NCBI GenBank assembly: GCA_009775095.1
Contig: VSOZ01000006.1
Coordinates: 1-64,000 of the forward strand
From: Muribaculum sp.
GTDB taxonomy: Bacteria; Bacteroidota; Bacteroidia; Bacteroidales; Muribaculaceae
Length of the DNA stretch: 64,000 bases
Direction of reading: 5' to 3'
A model generated the notes under the pieces. That model saw only the letters and a list, made by a program, of their open reading frames with translations. It did not search any database and had not been told where the DNA came from. Shown one piece after another: positions 51,958-61,303 of the stretch (the first letter of the stretch is position 1; each line of letters starts with the position of its first letter). The position numbers were made by a program, and so were the translations under genes.

Positions 51958-52920
51958 ATGATAACCGACGTTTTAACCGATTACAATATCCCCGACTGCT
52001 CCGTCATCGATTATACCGATGGCGATAAAGTGTTCGGCGCCGGCCACTTGCTGCTTTCACTGATGCAGCGCACCGATCCGTATCGTAACCGCGACGTGGC
52101 GCCGGCGCCTGCATCAGCGGTTATCAAAGCCGCCCGGCAGTGGATAGCCGGAGTGGAGCGATGTGTCGATGCACTGCCTGCCCGGCAGATTATCACCGCC
52201 TTGTCGCCCTTTGACCTGCTGCACCGTATGGCGTACGGCCGCCCGGCGTCGACCGAGTTTCTTAACCGCTGGTACATTCATGTATTTAATGCTAAAATAC
52301 ACGGAGACAATCACATATCCGACGTGGAGCTGATGAGCGTGATTTCTGACCGACTGTCGCGCCGCGATCCACTGTATTCTGATCGTCCGTTGTTGTGGTA
52401 CTCCGCCACGCTCGACCGGTGGATGCAGCTCTGTGGCACCGCGGCGAAGTTTGACGGCATCCCCCTCGACGAAGCCCTAAGCATAGCCGCATCGCTTCTC
52501 GACAACGACCTGTTTGTCTACGTCCCCGATCAGGAGGCGTTCAAACGACGACTCGCCACCTGTTGCGTCCGGCGCCTCGCTGACACCGTTGTCGGCTGCA
52601 CTCCGCACGTAGACGACACCGTTGTTAGCAATAGCCCGCAACTCACTGACAGAGCTGCCGCCGATATACTGTGCTTCGCTGACGCCAATGCTGCTGATAA
52701 TCTGCACCTTGCTGACGCTGCAGTCAGCGACCCTGCCACTTTCCGCGCTGCGCTGAACTTCGTGCGCACCGCCCGTCATCGCTACATGACCGACGCCCTC
52801 GCTGCCCGACTCGAACAGCATCTCCTCCGCCACCTCTCCCGCACCTCCACCCTCGACCCCAATGACCGCGAAGCCTACCGCCTCGACCTCGGCTACCTCC
52901 TCGCTCCTTTCCTCGATTAG
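51958..52920 (+). CDS. Unknown protein in the upxZ position
   Basis: 320 residues, soluble, mostly helical. I do not recognise a family. Residues about 205-255 form a degenerate repeat of aspartate-centred units (VDDTVVSNSPQLTDRA, ADANAADNLHLADAAV), matched by repeated GCTGAC words in the DNA. In Bacteroides the second gene of a capsule operon encodes UpxZ, which blocks the UpxY proteins of other loci; no similarity to UpxZ is evident to me. It is GC-rich, while the next gene is AT-rich, so the border of the transferred block lies at about 52921. Confidence 0.6.
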   Translation: MITDVLTDYNIPDCSVIDYTDGDKVFGAGHLLLSLMQRTDPYRNRDVAPAPASAVIKAARQWIAGVERCVDALPARQIITALSPFDLLHRMAYGRPASTEFLNRWYIHVFNAKIHGDNHISDVELMSVISDRLSRRDPLYSDRPLLWYSATLDRWMQLCGTAAKFDGIPLDEALSIAASLLDNDLFVYVPDQEAFKRRLATCCVRRLADTVVGCTPHVDDTVVSNSPQLTDRAAADILCFADANAADNLHLADAAVSDPATFRAALNFVRTARHRYMTDALAARLEQHLLRHLSRTSTLDPNDREAYRLDLGYLLAPFLD

Positions 52921-52928
52921 CATTTATC

Positions 52929-54458
52929 ATGTCTTCAATTGCGGAAAACAACAAACGCATAGCTAAAAACACTCTGTTTTTATATTTCAGAATGTTTTTA
53001 ATTATGGGAGTGACATTGTACACCTCACGAATCGTGTTGAATGCTCTTGGAGTAGAAGATTATGGCATATATAATGTTGTTGGTGGAATTGTAGTTATGT
53101 TTTCATTTCTTAATGGAGCGATGTCACAATCTACACAAAGGTTTCTATCATATGAAATTGGTCGTAAAAATATAAATAAACTGCAGGAGACATTCAGTGC
53201 TTCTATGACATTACATATTATTATTGTCGGGATTTTAGTGTTATTGGCTGAAACATTGGGATTGTGGTTCTTAAATACACAAATGATAATACCGGTTGAT
53301 CGAATAATACCAGCAAATATTGTATATCAGTGTTCTATATTGGCGTTTGCTTTTTCTATTTCACAAGTCCCATATAACGCATCCATTGTGGCTCATGAAA
53401 GGATGCAGGCATATGCTTATATAAGTATTATTGAAGTAATTCTGAAATTAGGAGTAGCATTTATATTAGTATTGCTCGACGAAAGTAAACTAATCATATA
53501 CTCAGTTATGATCCTTTGTATAGTCATAGCTATAAATATTACGTATAAAATTTATTGTAAACGTAATTTTCCTGAATGTCGATATCGCTGGAAATATGAT
53601 AAAGAATTGATTCATTCAATGTCTGGTTATGCAACATGGAGTACTTTGGGTGCTTTTGCATGGGTTGGAAAATCACAAGGGTTTAATTTGATTTTGAATG
53701 TATTTCTTGGCCCTGTTGTTAATGCTGCTTATGGTATAACGAATCAGGTAAACACTGCATTAAATAGTTTTGTACAGAATTTTACTACTGCGATTAATCC
53801 TCAGATAGTTAAAAGTTATGCAATGAAAGACTTCAATCGTTGTTACTCATTGGTATATTATGGCTGTAAAATGTCTTTCTTTTTAATGTTAATATTATCG
53901 GTGCCAGTATTATTAACTGCAGGTAAGCTGTTAGAGTTATGGTTAAAAACCGTGCCGGAATATACAATTGTATTTACAAGATTAATCATTTTGAATTCTT
54001 TGTTGGAGTCCATTACATTTTGTATGAGCATGGCAATTCAAGCATCTGGTAAGATCAAGGTTTATCAGATTGTAGTAGGATTGAGTACATTGCTTAATCT
54101 GCCGGTAGCATGGATATTGTTATATAATGGATTTAAGCCTGAGTTTATATTTATAGCTTCAATTATAATAACTGTAATTACATTATTTGAACGGCTTATT
54201 ATAATGCGTTATGTTCTTGTAAATTTTTCCACAAGAACTTTCTTTAAAACTGTACTTTCCCAATGTTTTATAATTTCAACGCTAATATCCTTGATATTTA
54301 TAATGGCTCGTTCATTTATTGACATAAACAATTGTGATTTTATATTGGTAATATTGGTTTCAATGATTACTACTGGAATGATTATATTCTTTGTCGGACT
54401 TAGTAATATTGAACGTAAGGCAATTTTGAATATTGTAATGGCAAAATTAAGACAATAG
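52929..54458 (+). CDS. Polysaccharide flippase (Wzx/MATE-like)
   Basis: 509 residues with about 12-14 membrane helices. NTLFLYFRMFLIMGVTLYTSRIVLNALG and GVEDYGIYNVVGGIVVMFSFL are typical of oligosaccharide flippases. It would flip the lipid-linked repeat unit to the periplasmic face for polymerisation. It is the first gene of the AT-rich block, 8 bases after the preceding stop. Confidence 0.88.
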   Translation: MSSIAENNKRIAKNTLFLYFRMFLIMGVTLYTSRIVLNALGVEDYGIYNVVGGIVVMFSFLNGAMSQSTQRFLSYEIGRKNINKLQETFSASMTLHIIIVGILVLLAETLGLWFLNTQMIIPVDRIIPANIVYQCSILAFAFSISQVPYNASIVAHERMQAYAYISIIEVILKLGVAFILVLLDESKLIIYSVMILCIVIAINITYKIYCKRNFPECRYRWKYDKELIHSMSGYATWSTLGAFAWVGKSQGFNLILNVFLGPVVNAAYGITNQVNTALNSFVQNFTTAINPQIVKSYAMKDFNRCYSLVYYGCKMSFFLMLILSVPVLLTAGKLLELWLKTVPEYTIVFTRLIILNSLLESITFCMSMAIQASGKIKVYQIVVGLSTLLNLPVAWILLYNGFKPEFIFIASIIITVITLFERLIIMRYVLVNFSTRTFFKTVLSQCFIISTLISLIFIMARSFIDINNCDFILVILVSMITTGMIIFFVGLSNIERKAILNIVMAKLRQ

Positions 54459-54509
54459 ATTATTTTAAAAATTATAAAAAAGGCTTACAATCAGATAATT
54501 TATTAATAA

Positions 54510-55619
54510 ATGGATAAGATAAAACGCTATATTGAATGTTTTGTTCCTATAACGACATGCACATTAAGATGTCATTATTGCTATATTGTACAAAACAATT
54601 TGTTTAATAGTAAAATTCATAAATTTAAGTATTCTCCGGATACTTTAAAAAAAGCGTTGTCTAAAGAACGTTTAGGAGGAACTTGTCTTGTTAATTTTTG
54701 TGCTGCAGGTGAGACATTACTCAGTAATCAAATTTTGGATTATATAAAGGCTGTCTTAGAGGAAGGCCATTATGTAATGGTAGTGACCAATGCAACAATA
54801 TCTGCGCGCTTTGATGAAATTATATCATTTTCTCCTGAATTATTAAACAGATTGTTTTTTAAGTTCTCTTATCATTATATTGAGCTTACGAAAAAGAATC
54901 TATTAGAGCGTTTTTTTGAAAATATAAAAAAGGTTCGTGATGCAGGATGTTCGTTTACTTTAGAGGTTACGCCATGTGATGAATTAATTCCATTGATTGA
55001 CGAAATGAACCAGCGAGCATTTATAGAATTGGGAGGATTGCCTCATTTTACTATAGCTCGCGATGAGAGGGATCCTGAACGGCTTCCTATTTTGACCAGC
55101 ATGTCAAGAGAAAAATATATAGAGACGTGGGGGCGATTCGAATCGCCAATTTTCGACTATAAGCTAAAAATATTTGAGGTTAAAAGAAATGAATTTTGTT
55201 ATGCTGGTGATTGGTCTTTTTGGCTTAATATAGGAACTGGTATGATGAGGCAATGTTATGCCTCCATTGAACAGCATAATATACTTGATGATGTGTCTAA
55301 ACCAATACCTTTTCATGCTATAGGAAATAATTGTCAGGAACATCATTGTTATAATGGGCATTCTTTTATCGTTTTAGGTGATATACCGGAACTAAAATCA
55401 CCTGTGTATGCCGATTTGCGAAATCGAATATGTGCTGATGGTTCAGAATGGCTAAAACCTGACATGAAGATATTCATGAGTTCAAAACTTTATGAATCAA
55501 ATGATGAGTATACGTATAAGAAAAAAGTAAAAGTAAATAAGAGAGCTCAAAGAATTATTTTGAAAAGAGAGATTGCTATTAAGGTTAAACTTATTTTAGG
55601 TAGGTTCTTAAGAAAATAA
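54510..55619 (+). CDS. Radical SAM protein in a polysaccharide locus
   Basis: 369 residues. CTLRCHYC (Cys17, Cys21, Cys24) is the CxxxCxxC cluster motif, and FCAAGETLLSNQI the following beta strand. More cysteines follow late in the protein (MMRQCYAS, NNCQEHHCYNGH), which could bind an auxiliary cluster as in SPASM-type enzymes. What it modifies is not clear: a sugar, a lipid-linked intermediate or a peptide. Its stop shares a base with the pyruvyl transferase start, so the two may act on the same intermediate. Confidence 0.82.
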   Translation: MDKIKRYIECFVPITTCTLRCHYCYIVQNNLFNSKIHKFKYSPDTLKKALSKERLGGTCLVNFCAAGETLLSNQILDYIKAVLEEGHYVMVVTNATISARFDEIISFSPELLNRLFFKFSYHYIELTKKNLLERFFENIKKVRDAGCSFTLEVTPCDELIPLIDEMNQRAFIELGGLPHFTIARDERDPERLPILTSMSREKYIETWGRFESPIFDYKLKIFEVKRNEFCYAGDWSFWLNIGTGMMRQCYASIEQHNILDDVSKPIPFHAIGNNCQEHHCYNGHSFIVLGDIPELKSPVYADLRNRICADGSEWLKPDMKIFMSSKLYESNDEYTYKKKVKVNKRAQRIILKREIAIKVKLILGRFLRK

Positions 55620-56572
55620 TGTATAATATAATAGCGACATTACGTGATTGTATAAATCGGCAATTGAAGCCTCTTATTGGTTCCGACTACGTATTGTGGG
55701 ATTTACCGTATTATGCTAATTTGGGTGATATATTTATATGGCAAGGTGAATTGGATTTTTTGAGAACGCTACCATATAAATGTGTTAATTATGCGTCTAA
55801 AGATACTTGTTCATTTCCGAATTTGTCAGCCTCAACAATAATATTACTTCAAGGAGGTGGTAATTTCGGAGATTTATATTTGGCTCATCAAAAATTTCGT
55901 AATAAAGTTATTGAAACCTATCCTCATAACCGCATTATAATGTTTCCTCAATCAGTCTGGTATGAAGATGAATGCCGAATTGAAGAAGATGTAAGAGTAT
56001 TTGCCACTCATAAGAATCTTTATCTTTGTGCTAGAGACCAATGGAGCTATAAGCATATGAAAAAACATTTTAGTGATAACAATATTCTATTAGTTCCGGA
56101 CATGGCTTTTTTTATTGACGAAGCTCGTCTTATTAAATATCGTAATAAAAGTACTGCTAAAAAGTTATATTTTAAGCGATTGGATAAAGAATACTCAATC
56201 TATGCTCCATTGGAGTTAGGTGTTGGGGTTGACGTTCATGATTGGCCTACAATTGAAAAGGAGTCAGAAGTATTTTCTGTTGTATATAAAATATATAGTG
56301 TGGCGAAAAAATTGAAAAAGCTTCCAATTACTTCTAAAATATTATATTCACTATCTGACAGATTGGCTATAATAATTAAAGATAAACTTGTGAGACAAGG
56401 ATGCGAGTTCTTGTCACCTTATAGTATGGTAGTAACAACGCGTTTGCATGCAATGATATTATCTATTTTGCTACATAAACCCATTGAATACATTGATAAT
56501 ACTACAGGAAAATTATCAGCTTTTGTTGATACATGGCTTTCAGAACTTGAAACGATAAAAAAGTATGAATGA
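55619..56572 (+). CDS. Polysaccharide pyruvyl transferase-family protein
   Basis: 317 residues. LPYYANLGDIFIWQGELDFL and LLQGGGNFGDLY are the family's N-terminal motifs, and VVTTRLHAMILSILLHKP the C-terminal one. Such enzymes add ketal-linked pyruvate from phosphoenolpyruvate to sugars, giving negative charge to the polymer. It shares one base with the upstream stop and overlaps the next gene by 8 bases. Confidence 0.85.
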   Translation: MYNIIATLRDCINRQLKPLIGSDYVLWDLPYYANLGDIFIWQGELDFLRTLPYKCVNYASKDTCSFPNLSASTIILLQGGGNFGDLYLAHQKFRNKVIETYPHNRIIMFPQSVWYEDECRIEEDVRVFATHKNLYLCARDQWSYKHMKKHFSDNNILLVPDMAFFIDEARLIKYRNKSTAKKLYFKRLDKEYSIYAPLELGVGVDVHDWPTIEKESEVFSVVYKIYSVAKKLKKLPITSKILYSLSDRLAIIIKDKLVRQGCEFLSPYSMVVTTRLHAMILSILLHKPIEYIDNTTGKLSAFVDTWLSELETIKKYE

Positions 56573-57575
56573 CATTAAAGTTTCGATAATAATTCCGGTC
56601 TATAATGTCCAGAATTATATTGAAGAATGCCTTAAATCGGTTATTAGACAAACTTATAAAGGTGCGATAGAGTGTATCCTTATAGACGATTGCGGCAATG
56701 ATGAAAGCATGGAGATTGTAGAGCAATTCCTTGGTCGATACAACGGGAAGATTGACTTCAAAATATTACATCATGATAAGAACCGTGGACTTTCGGCAGC
56801 GCGTAACACGGGGATTGATAATTCAACTGGAGATTATCTTTATTTTTTAGATAGTGACGATGAAATAACGCCCGATTGCATCGAAAATATCACAAGCCCG
56901 TTGAGGCAGAATTACAATCCTGATTTTATCATCGGAGGATACGATATTGTTGGGAAAAAAGATGATGTGCCCAGACTTACTTTAGCTTCCGGAATAGTTG
57001 TACGTGGTAATGATATTTTTGAGACTTTTATAGCCGGTAAATGGTATATGATGGCATGGAATAAACTGTGCAATCGCAGATTTCTGATTGATTACAATCT
57101 TTATTTTAAAGAAGGTATAATCCATGAGGATGACTTATGGAGCTTTCAGCTCGCCTATCATGCTAAAAATATGATAGTTTCAACCGGCATCGGATACATT
57201 TATAAAATCAGGGAAGGCAGTATTACTGGAAACTACCGAATGGATAAAAGTATTAGGAATTACATAGAAGTTTTGTACTGCATATTGGAATTTATCAAGT
57301 CGGAAGGTATTAAACTGACACCACAACTCAATCAATTTATTCAAGGTCAGATGTATTTCATTCTATTTTCTGCATATAGTATATTCGAGAAAAATGAATT
57401 TTTAAAGGCTTACTATAGATTACGGACACATAGCTCATTTTCTCCGTTGGATATGATAAAATGTAATAAATTTAACCTAAAAAAATATATCCGAGACTTA
57501 CATCTTATTTTACCAGATAATATCGGTGTGAAATTTGAACAATTATTAATATCTCGTATGAGACCCCATTTATAA
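56565..57575 (+). CDS. Family 2 glycosyltransferase
   Basis: 336 residues. GT-A fold with VSIIIPVYNVQNYIEECL at the nucleotide site, ILIDDCGNDES, the LSAARNTGIDNSTGDYLYFLDSDD block carrying the metal-binding DxD, and the catalytic ED in IIHEDDLW. It adds one sugar to the lipid-linked repeat unit; donor and linkage cannot be read. Confidence 0.88.
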   Translation: MNDIKVSIIIPVYNVQNYIEECLKSVIRQTYKGAIECILIDDCGNDESMEIVEQFLGRYNGKIDFKILHHDKNRGLSAARNTGIDNSTGDYLYFLDSDDEITPDCIENITSPLRQNYNPDFIIGGYDIVGKKDDVPRLTLASGIVVRGNDIFETFIAGKWYMMAWNKLCNRRFLIDYNLYFKEGIIHEDDLWSFQLAYHAKNMIVSTGIGYIYKIREGSITGNYRMDKSIRNYIEVLYCILEFIKSEGIKLTPQLNQFIQGQMYFILFSAYSIFEKNEFLKAYYRLRTHSSFSPLDMIKCNKFNLKKYIRDLHLILPDNIGVKFEQLLISRMRPHL

Positions 57576-57581
57576 AATTTA

Positions 57582-58568
57582 ATGATGTCAAGTATAATTT
57601 ATTCTCCAAAATTATCAATAATTATACCGGTATATAATGCTGAAAAATATTTGAATAAGTGTATTGACAGCATTCTACTTCAATCATTTAATGATTTTGA
57701 ATTAATTCTAATTAATGATGGCAGTAAGGATAATAGCTTGGCAATTTTAAAAGAATATGAGCAAAGGGATAAAAGAATAACGGTATATGACAAAATAAAT
57801 TCAGGAGTCAGTGCTACGCGTAATTTTGGTATTGATGCGGCAAATGGAGAATGGATTTGTTTTATCGATAGTGACGATTGGGTTGAGAATGATTATTTAT
57901 CGGAATTTTTTAAAATACCTATAGATGCCGATGCTATGGTCTCGCAAGGTATATTGTTTGATTATGAAAATACTTCAGATAACAGTCCATTTTTTCAATA
58001 TGATAATATCACAGTTGATAAAAATACGCCGGAATTGATTGCTCAGTATAATGTATTGCATAATGGCTGTCCTGTCTGTAAATTGTTTAATCGAGATGTT
58101 CTTAATAAGAACTCTATCCGTTTTAATACCTGCCTATCCATCCATGAGGATCATTGTTTTGTCTTCGATTATCTGCAATATATTGACAAAATTGTATTGA
58201 GGAAATGTCTATCTTACCACTATATGATCCGTGACACTCCGTCGTTAACAAGAACTAGGCATAGTTCAGAAGAATGGTTATATGCGTCAGATGCTCTTTT
58301 AGTCCGATTATCTGAGTTAATACTTCAATGGAAAATTACTGCTGAATATGAAAAGAATGTCAAAAGTGAATATGGAATAAGGCAACTTTATTCTGCGGCA
58401 TTATATAGCACATCGATAAATTATAAAAAAGTATATACTGCTCTACGGGAGAAGTTAAAGTTACTACAATCATATCGGGAAAAGCCTTATTTACTTAAAC
58501 TATTACTTACCTTTATGTTGCAATTTAGATGTGATACATTGCTTTATAAATTAATCTCTAAGAGATGA
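57582..58568 (+). CDS. Family 2 glycosyltransferase
   Basis: 328 residues, GT-A fold: LSIIIPVYNAEKYLNKCIDS, LILINDGSKDNS, ATRNFGIDAANGEWICFIDSDDW, and SIHEDHCFVFDY with the catalytic acidic residues. It resembles the preceding gene only at family level and so probably adds a different sugar. The ATG at 57585 is an alternative start. Its stop overlaps the next start (ATGA). Confidence 0.88.
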   Translation: MMSSIIYSPKLSIIIPVYNAEKYLNKCIDSILLQSFNDFELILINDGSKDNSLAILKEYEQRDKRITVYDKINSGVSATRNFGIDAANGEWICFIDSDDWVENDYLSEFFKIPIDADAMVSQGILFDYENTSDNSPFFQYDNITVDKNTPELIAQYNVLHNGCPVCKLFNRDVLNKNSIRFNTCLSIHEDHCFVFDYLQYIDKIVLRKCLSYHYMIRDTPSLTRTRHSSEEWLYASDALLVRLSELILQWKITAEYEKNVKSEYGIRQLYSAALYSTSINYKKVYTALREKLKLLQSYREKPYLLKLLLTFMLQFRCDTLLYKLISKR

Positions 58569-59542
58569 CTAAATCCTCAATTGTCCTTTTTTTAAGGAAG
58601 AAAATCCCGGGAGAAAACAGCATTGAAGAATTGGCATATTCTTTGACAAAAGAAATTCCAGATATAGAAATAAAAATATTTCCTGAATATGGGATATCTC
58701 TAAAAGGAATTTTAAAGAATATAAAATATGCAATTAAAAATCAAGGAGATATAAATCATCTTTTTTCTCCGTCAGATCCATATATTGTACCATTTCTTAA
58801 AGGGAAAAAAATTATTACATGGCATGATGTCGGAACGCTGTTACAATCAAAATCATGGATTAAACGATTATTTCGTAAAATACTATATATATATCCTACG
58901 ATATTTTATGATTCAATAACATGTATATCTGATTATACGAAAGGTGAATTGTTATCATATATTCCTTTTGTAGAAAAAAAAATACGGGTAATTTATAATC
59001 CGGTGAATGAAAAGATTGTGTTTTCAAGAAAAGAATTTAATATATCACAACCGAATATATTGCATATAGGGACCGGTATTAGGAAAAATTTGGAAAATAC
59101 AATTAAAGCCTTGGACGGAATTAGATGTATCTTACATATAATTGGAAAACTAACTGAATATCAGAAAAATTTATTAATTGAACATCGAATCACATATTAT
59201 AACGAAAGCAATGTGGACTTCGATACAGTTATAAAACGATATCAAGAATGTGATATTATTAGTTTCCCAAGTTTTTATGAAGGTTTTGGGATGCCTATTA
59301 TAGAAGGCAATATGACAGGTCGCCCCATAATTTCTACAAGAAGAGGAGCCATTCCTGAAATTGCAAAGGATTGTGTATATTATGTTGACCCTGAAGATGT
59401 AGAGGGTATAAGATATGGCTTTTTACAATTAATCAATAATATCGGATTAAGAGAGAATTTGATAGATAAAGGGTTGGAAAACGCAAAAAGATTTCGTATA
59501 ACAAGAATTGTATCAGAATATATGAGTATATACCGTTTATGA
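58565..59542 (+). CDS. Family 4 (GT-B) glycosyltransferase
   Basis: 325 residues. The C-terminal Rossmann half has ILHIGTGIRKNLENTIKAL and the donor-binding FPSFYEGFGMPIIEGNMTGR with the EX7E-like pair, followed by GAIPEIA. The N-terminal acceptor half is short (about 160 residues). It is coupled by ATGA overlaps to the genes on both sides. Confidence 0.85.
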   Translation: MTKSSIVLFLRKKIPGENSIEELAYSLTKEIPDIEIKIFPEYGISLKGILKNIKYAIKNQGDINHLFSPSDPYIVPFLKGKKIITWHDVGTLLQSKSWIKRLFRKILYIYPTIFYDSITCISDYTKGELLSYIPFVEKKIRVIYNPVNEKIVFSRKEFNISQPNILHIGTGIRKNLENTIKALDGIRCILHIIGKLTEYQKNLLIEHRITYYNESNVDFDTVIKRYQECDIISFPSFYEGFGMPIIEGNMTGRPIISTRRGAIPEIAKDCVYYVDPEDVEGIRYGFLQLINNIGLRENLIDKGLENAKRFRITRIVSEYMSIYRL

Positions 59543-60855
59543 ATATTGAACAACCAATATTAACGGATGCAAAATTTAAATACTTATTGTTGGCAACAAT
59601 ATTGTATTGTATTATTGGCATATGGGTCATTATCTTCTCTCCGAATCCAAGTCCATATGTAATTGGTTGGCAAATATCCTCGATATTGTTCTTTTGGGGA
59701 AGTTTGGTTATTGGATTAAAATTAAATTTGCCCAATTGTTTTGGGCTAATATTTGTGTATCAAATCATTATGTCCATAATATTACATGTGTATTTTGTAT
59801 ATATTGAACAAAATATAATGGGCTATAATGTTGATACGGACCTTTATTTCAGGCTGGCAGCAAAAACACAAAACCTTTCTATGCAACAGTCTATGGCTAT
59901 AATCAAAGACGCATTGGAGGATCCTTCAGACCATGGATATCCGCTTTTCTTAAAATTTGTATATGCTATTGGAGGAAATGATCTTAGGACATTTCGTGTA
60001 TTGTTGTTTATAAATTGTGTTTTTCAAACGTTGACATGTATAGTTATTGCAAAACTTAGCACACTTCTTGGAATAAACAATAGAAATATAAAATGGATTG
60101 TTTTGCTATGGGGACTCAATAGTGCGTCAATATACTTGAATGTATCTGGACTTAAAGAACCGCTGTTTGTGCTTTTATGTACAGTATGCATGTACTCACT
60201 TTATAGAATTAGATGTAGCTATCCTATAATAGGCCATATTTGCTTCTTCTTATTCGTTACCTTAATATGGTTTTTTAGGTATTATATATCTTTATTTTTT
60301 ATAATAATATACTTGGGGTATATTGTGTTGCCAAAATTGTGGAATAAATTATTTGCGATAATGTGTATTGTTGCATTGATTATATGTATCGGATTGACCG
60401 ATTTTCTTGTAAACTATTTCCCCGAGATATATTATGCAATAATGGAATCAGAACAATTGTTGCCGGGGTCTAAAATTGCCCGATTGGTTTATTATCTACT
60501 CGCATTTTTAAGCCCTATACCAAAATTTTATTCCGAAATAACATTACAAGAACCATTAATCGTAATGTTCTCAATTGAGAAATTTTCGTTCTCAATATTT
60601 GCATTGATAGGTGCTTTTGCTATGATTAAAAAACATTCTACAAAATACTATCCTATCATAGCCATAGTACTTTTTAATACATTATTGTTGATCGTTTCAG
60701 CTCATTTAATAGAGTATAGATATTCGTATATTATACTACCAATGTATTTCATTCTGATGATAAAATCATTCTCGTATAAAACGAAATTGTTGACTAAACT
60801 TTATTTAGTTTTTTCCTGCTTGATTGTCTTTTTCTTCAATATGAAATTTTATTAA
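59539..60855 (+). CDS. Multi-pass membrane protein, candidate polysaccharide polymerase (Wzy)
   Basis: 438 residues with about 11-12 membrane helices and one larger external loop carrying YNVDTDLYFRLAAKTQNLSM. Wzy polymerases share little sequence, so the call rests on size, topology and its place among flippase and transferases in a Wzx/Wzy-type locus with no other polymerase candidate. A membrane GT-C transferase is the alternative. Confidence 0.65.
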   Translation: MNIEQPILTDAKFKYLLLATILYCIIGIWVIIFSPNPSPYVIGWQISSILFFWGSLVIGLKLNLPNCFGLIFVYQIIMSIILHVYFVYIEQNIMGYNVDTDLYFRLAAKTQNLSMQQSMAIIKDALEDPSDHGYPLFLKFVYAIGGNDLRTFRVLLFINCVFQTLTCIVIAKLSTLLGINNRNIKWIVLLWGLNSASIYLNVSGLKEPLFVLLCTVCMYSLYRIRCSYPIIGHICFFLFVTLIWFFRYYISLFFIIIYLGYIVLPKLWNKLFAIMCIVALIICIGLTDFLVNYFPEIYYAIMESEQLLPGSKIARLVYYLLAFLSPIPKFYSEITLQEPLIVMFSIEKFSFSIFALIGAFAMIKKHSTKYYPIIAIVLFNTLLLIVSAHLIEYRYSYIILPMYFILMIKSFSYKTKLLTKLYLVFSCLIVFFFNMKFY

Positions 60856-60872
60856 TAAAATGGATCAATCGT

Positions 60873-60953
60873 ATGATTATAAAAATTCGCAGTTTATTGC
60901 GCTTAGTAGCAATAAAATGTCAGTATTATGTATATAAATATATATATATATGA
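60873..60953 (+). pseudogene. Out-of-frame N-terminal segment of the acyltransferase
   Basis: A 26-codon frame from ATG 60873 (MIIKIRSLLRLVAIKCQYYV, then tyrosine/isoleucine-rich) runs into the (AT)7 tract and stops at TGA 60951-60953, overlapping the ATG of the acyltransferase frame. With one AT unit fewer, or two more, the two frames would join without a stop. Family members usually have such a basic, amphipathic N-terminal stretch. Confidence 0.55.
60938..60951. repeat. (AT)7 microsatellite at a gene start
   Basis: Seven AT units, directly followed by GATGG. The tract lies within the 5' coding part of the acyltransferase, where a change of one unit shifts the frame. Confidence 0.85.
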
Positions 60954-61294
60954 TGGATTTATCGAAAAGTGCAAGAATCTCCTTCGGTGCAAAATTGGAT
61001 AAAACTAATCCCTCTGGAATTCATATTTCTGACGAAACTTATATCGCGAGTGGGACTATTATTTTTGCACATGACTTTAGCCGATCATTGTATGCAGACA
61101 CGTTTATTGGGAAACAATGTTTTATTGGCGCAAATGTAATAATTATGCCGGGAATAGTAATCGGCAATAATACCATTATAGGTGCGGGTAGTGTCGTTAC
61201 AAAAAACATTCCTGATAATTGTATTGCTGTAGGTAATCCGGCAAAGATTATAAAAGAAGGTATAAAGACTAAGTGTTACGGAGAGTTGATTTAG
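60950..61294 (+). CDS. Hexapeptide-repeat acyltransferase, N-terminally shortened frame
   Basis: 114 residues of left-handed beta-helix: IHISDETYIASGTIIFAHDF, then the hexads FIGANVIIMPGIVIGNNTIIGAGSVVT and the closing PDNCIAVGNPAKI typical of O-acetyltransferases (with the catalytic His in FAHDF). It would acetylate a sugar of the polymer. The usual N-terminal 25 or so residues are encoded upstream in another frame, separated by the AT tract. The short form may be made from ATG 60950, or the gene may be switched off in this clone. Confidence 0.75.
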   Translation: MMDLSKSARISFGAKLDKTNPSGIHISDETYIASGTIIFAHDFSRSLYADTFIGKQCFIGANVIIMPGIVIGNNTIIGAGSVVTKNIPDNCIAVGNPAKIIKEGIKTKCYGELI

Positions 61295-61303
61295 ATATTT
61301 ATC

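Noticed and set aside
52477..53023. Two minus-strand frames of about 100-148 codons (Gly/Val/Glu- and Gly/Arg-rich)
   Set aside because: They are shadows of the GC-rich repeat in the upxZ-position gene and of the flippase start.
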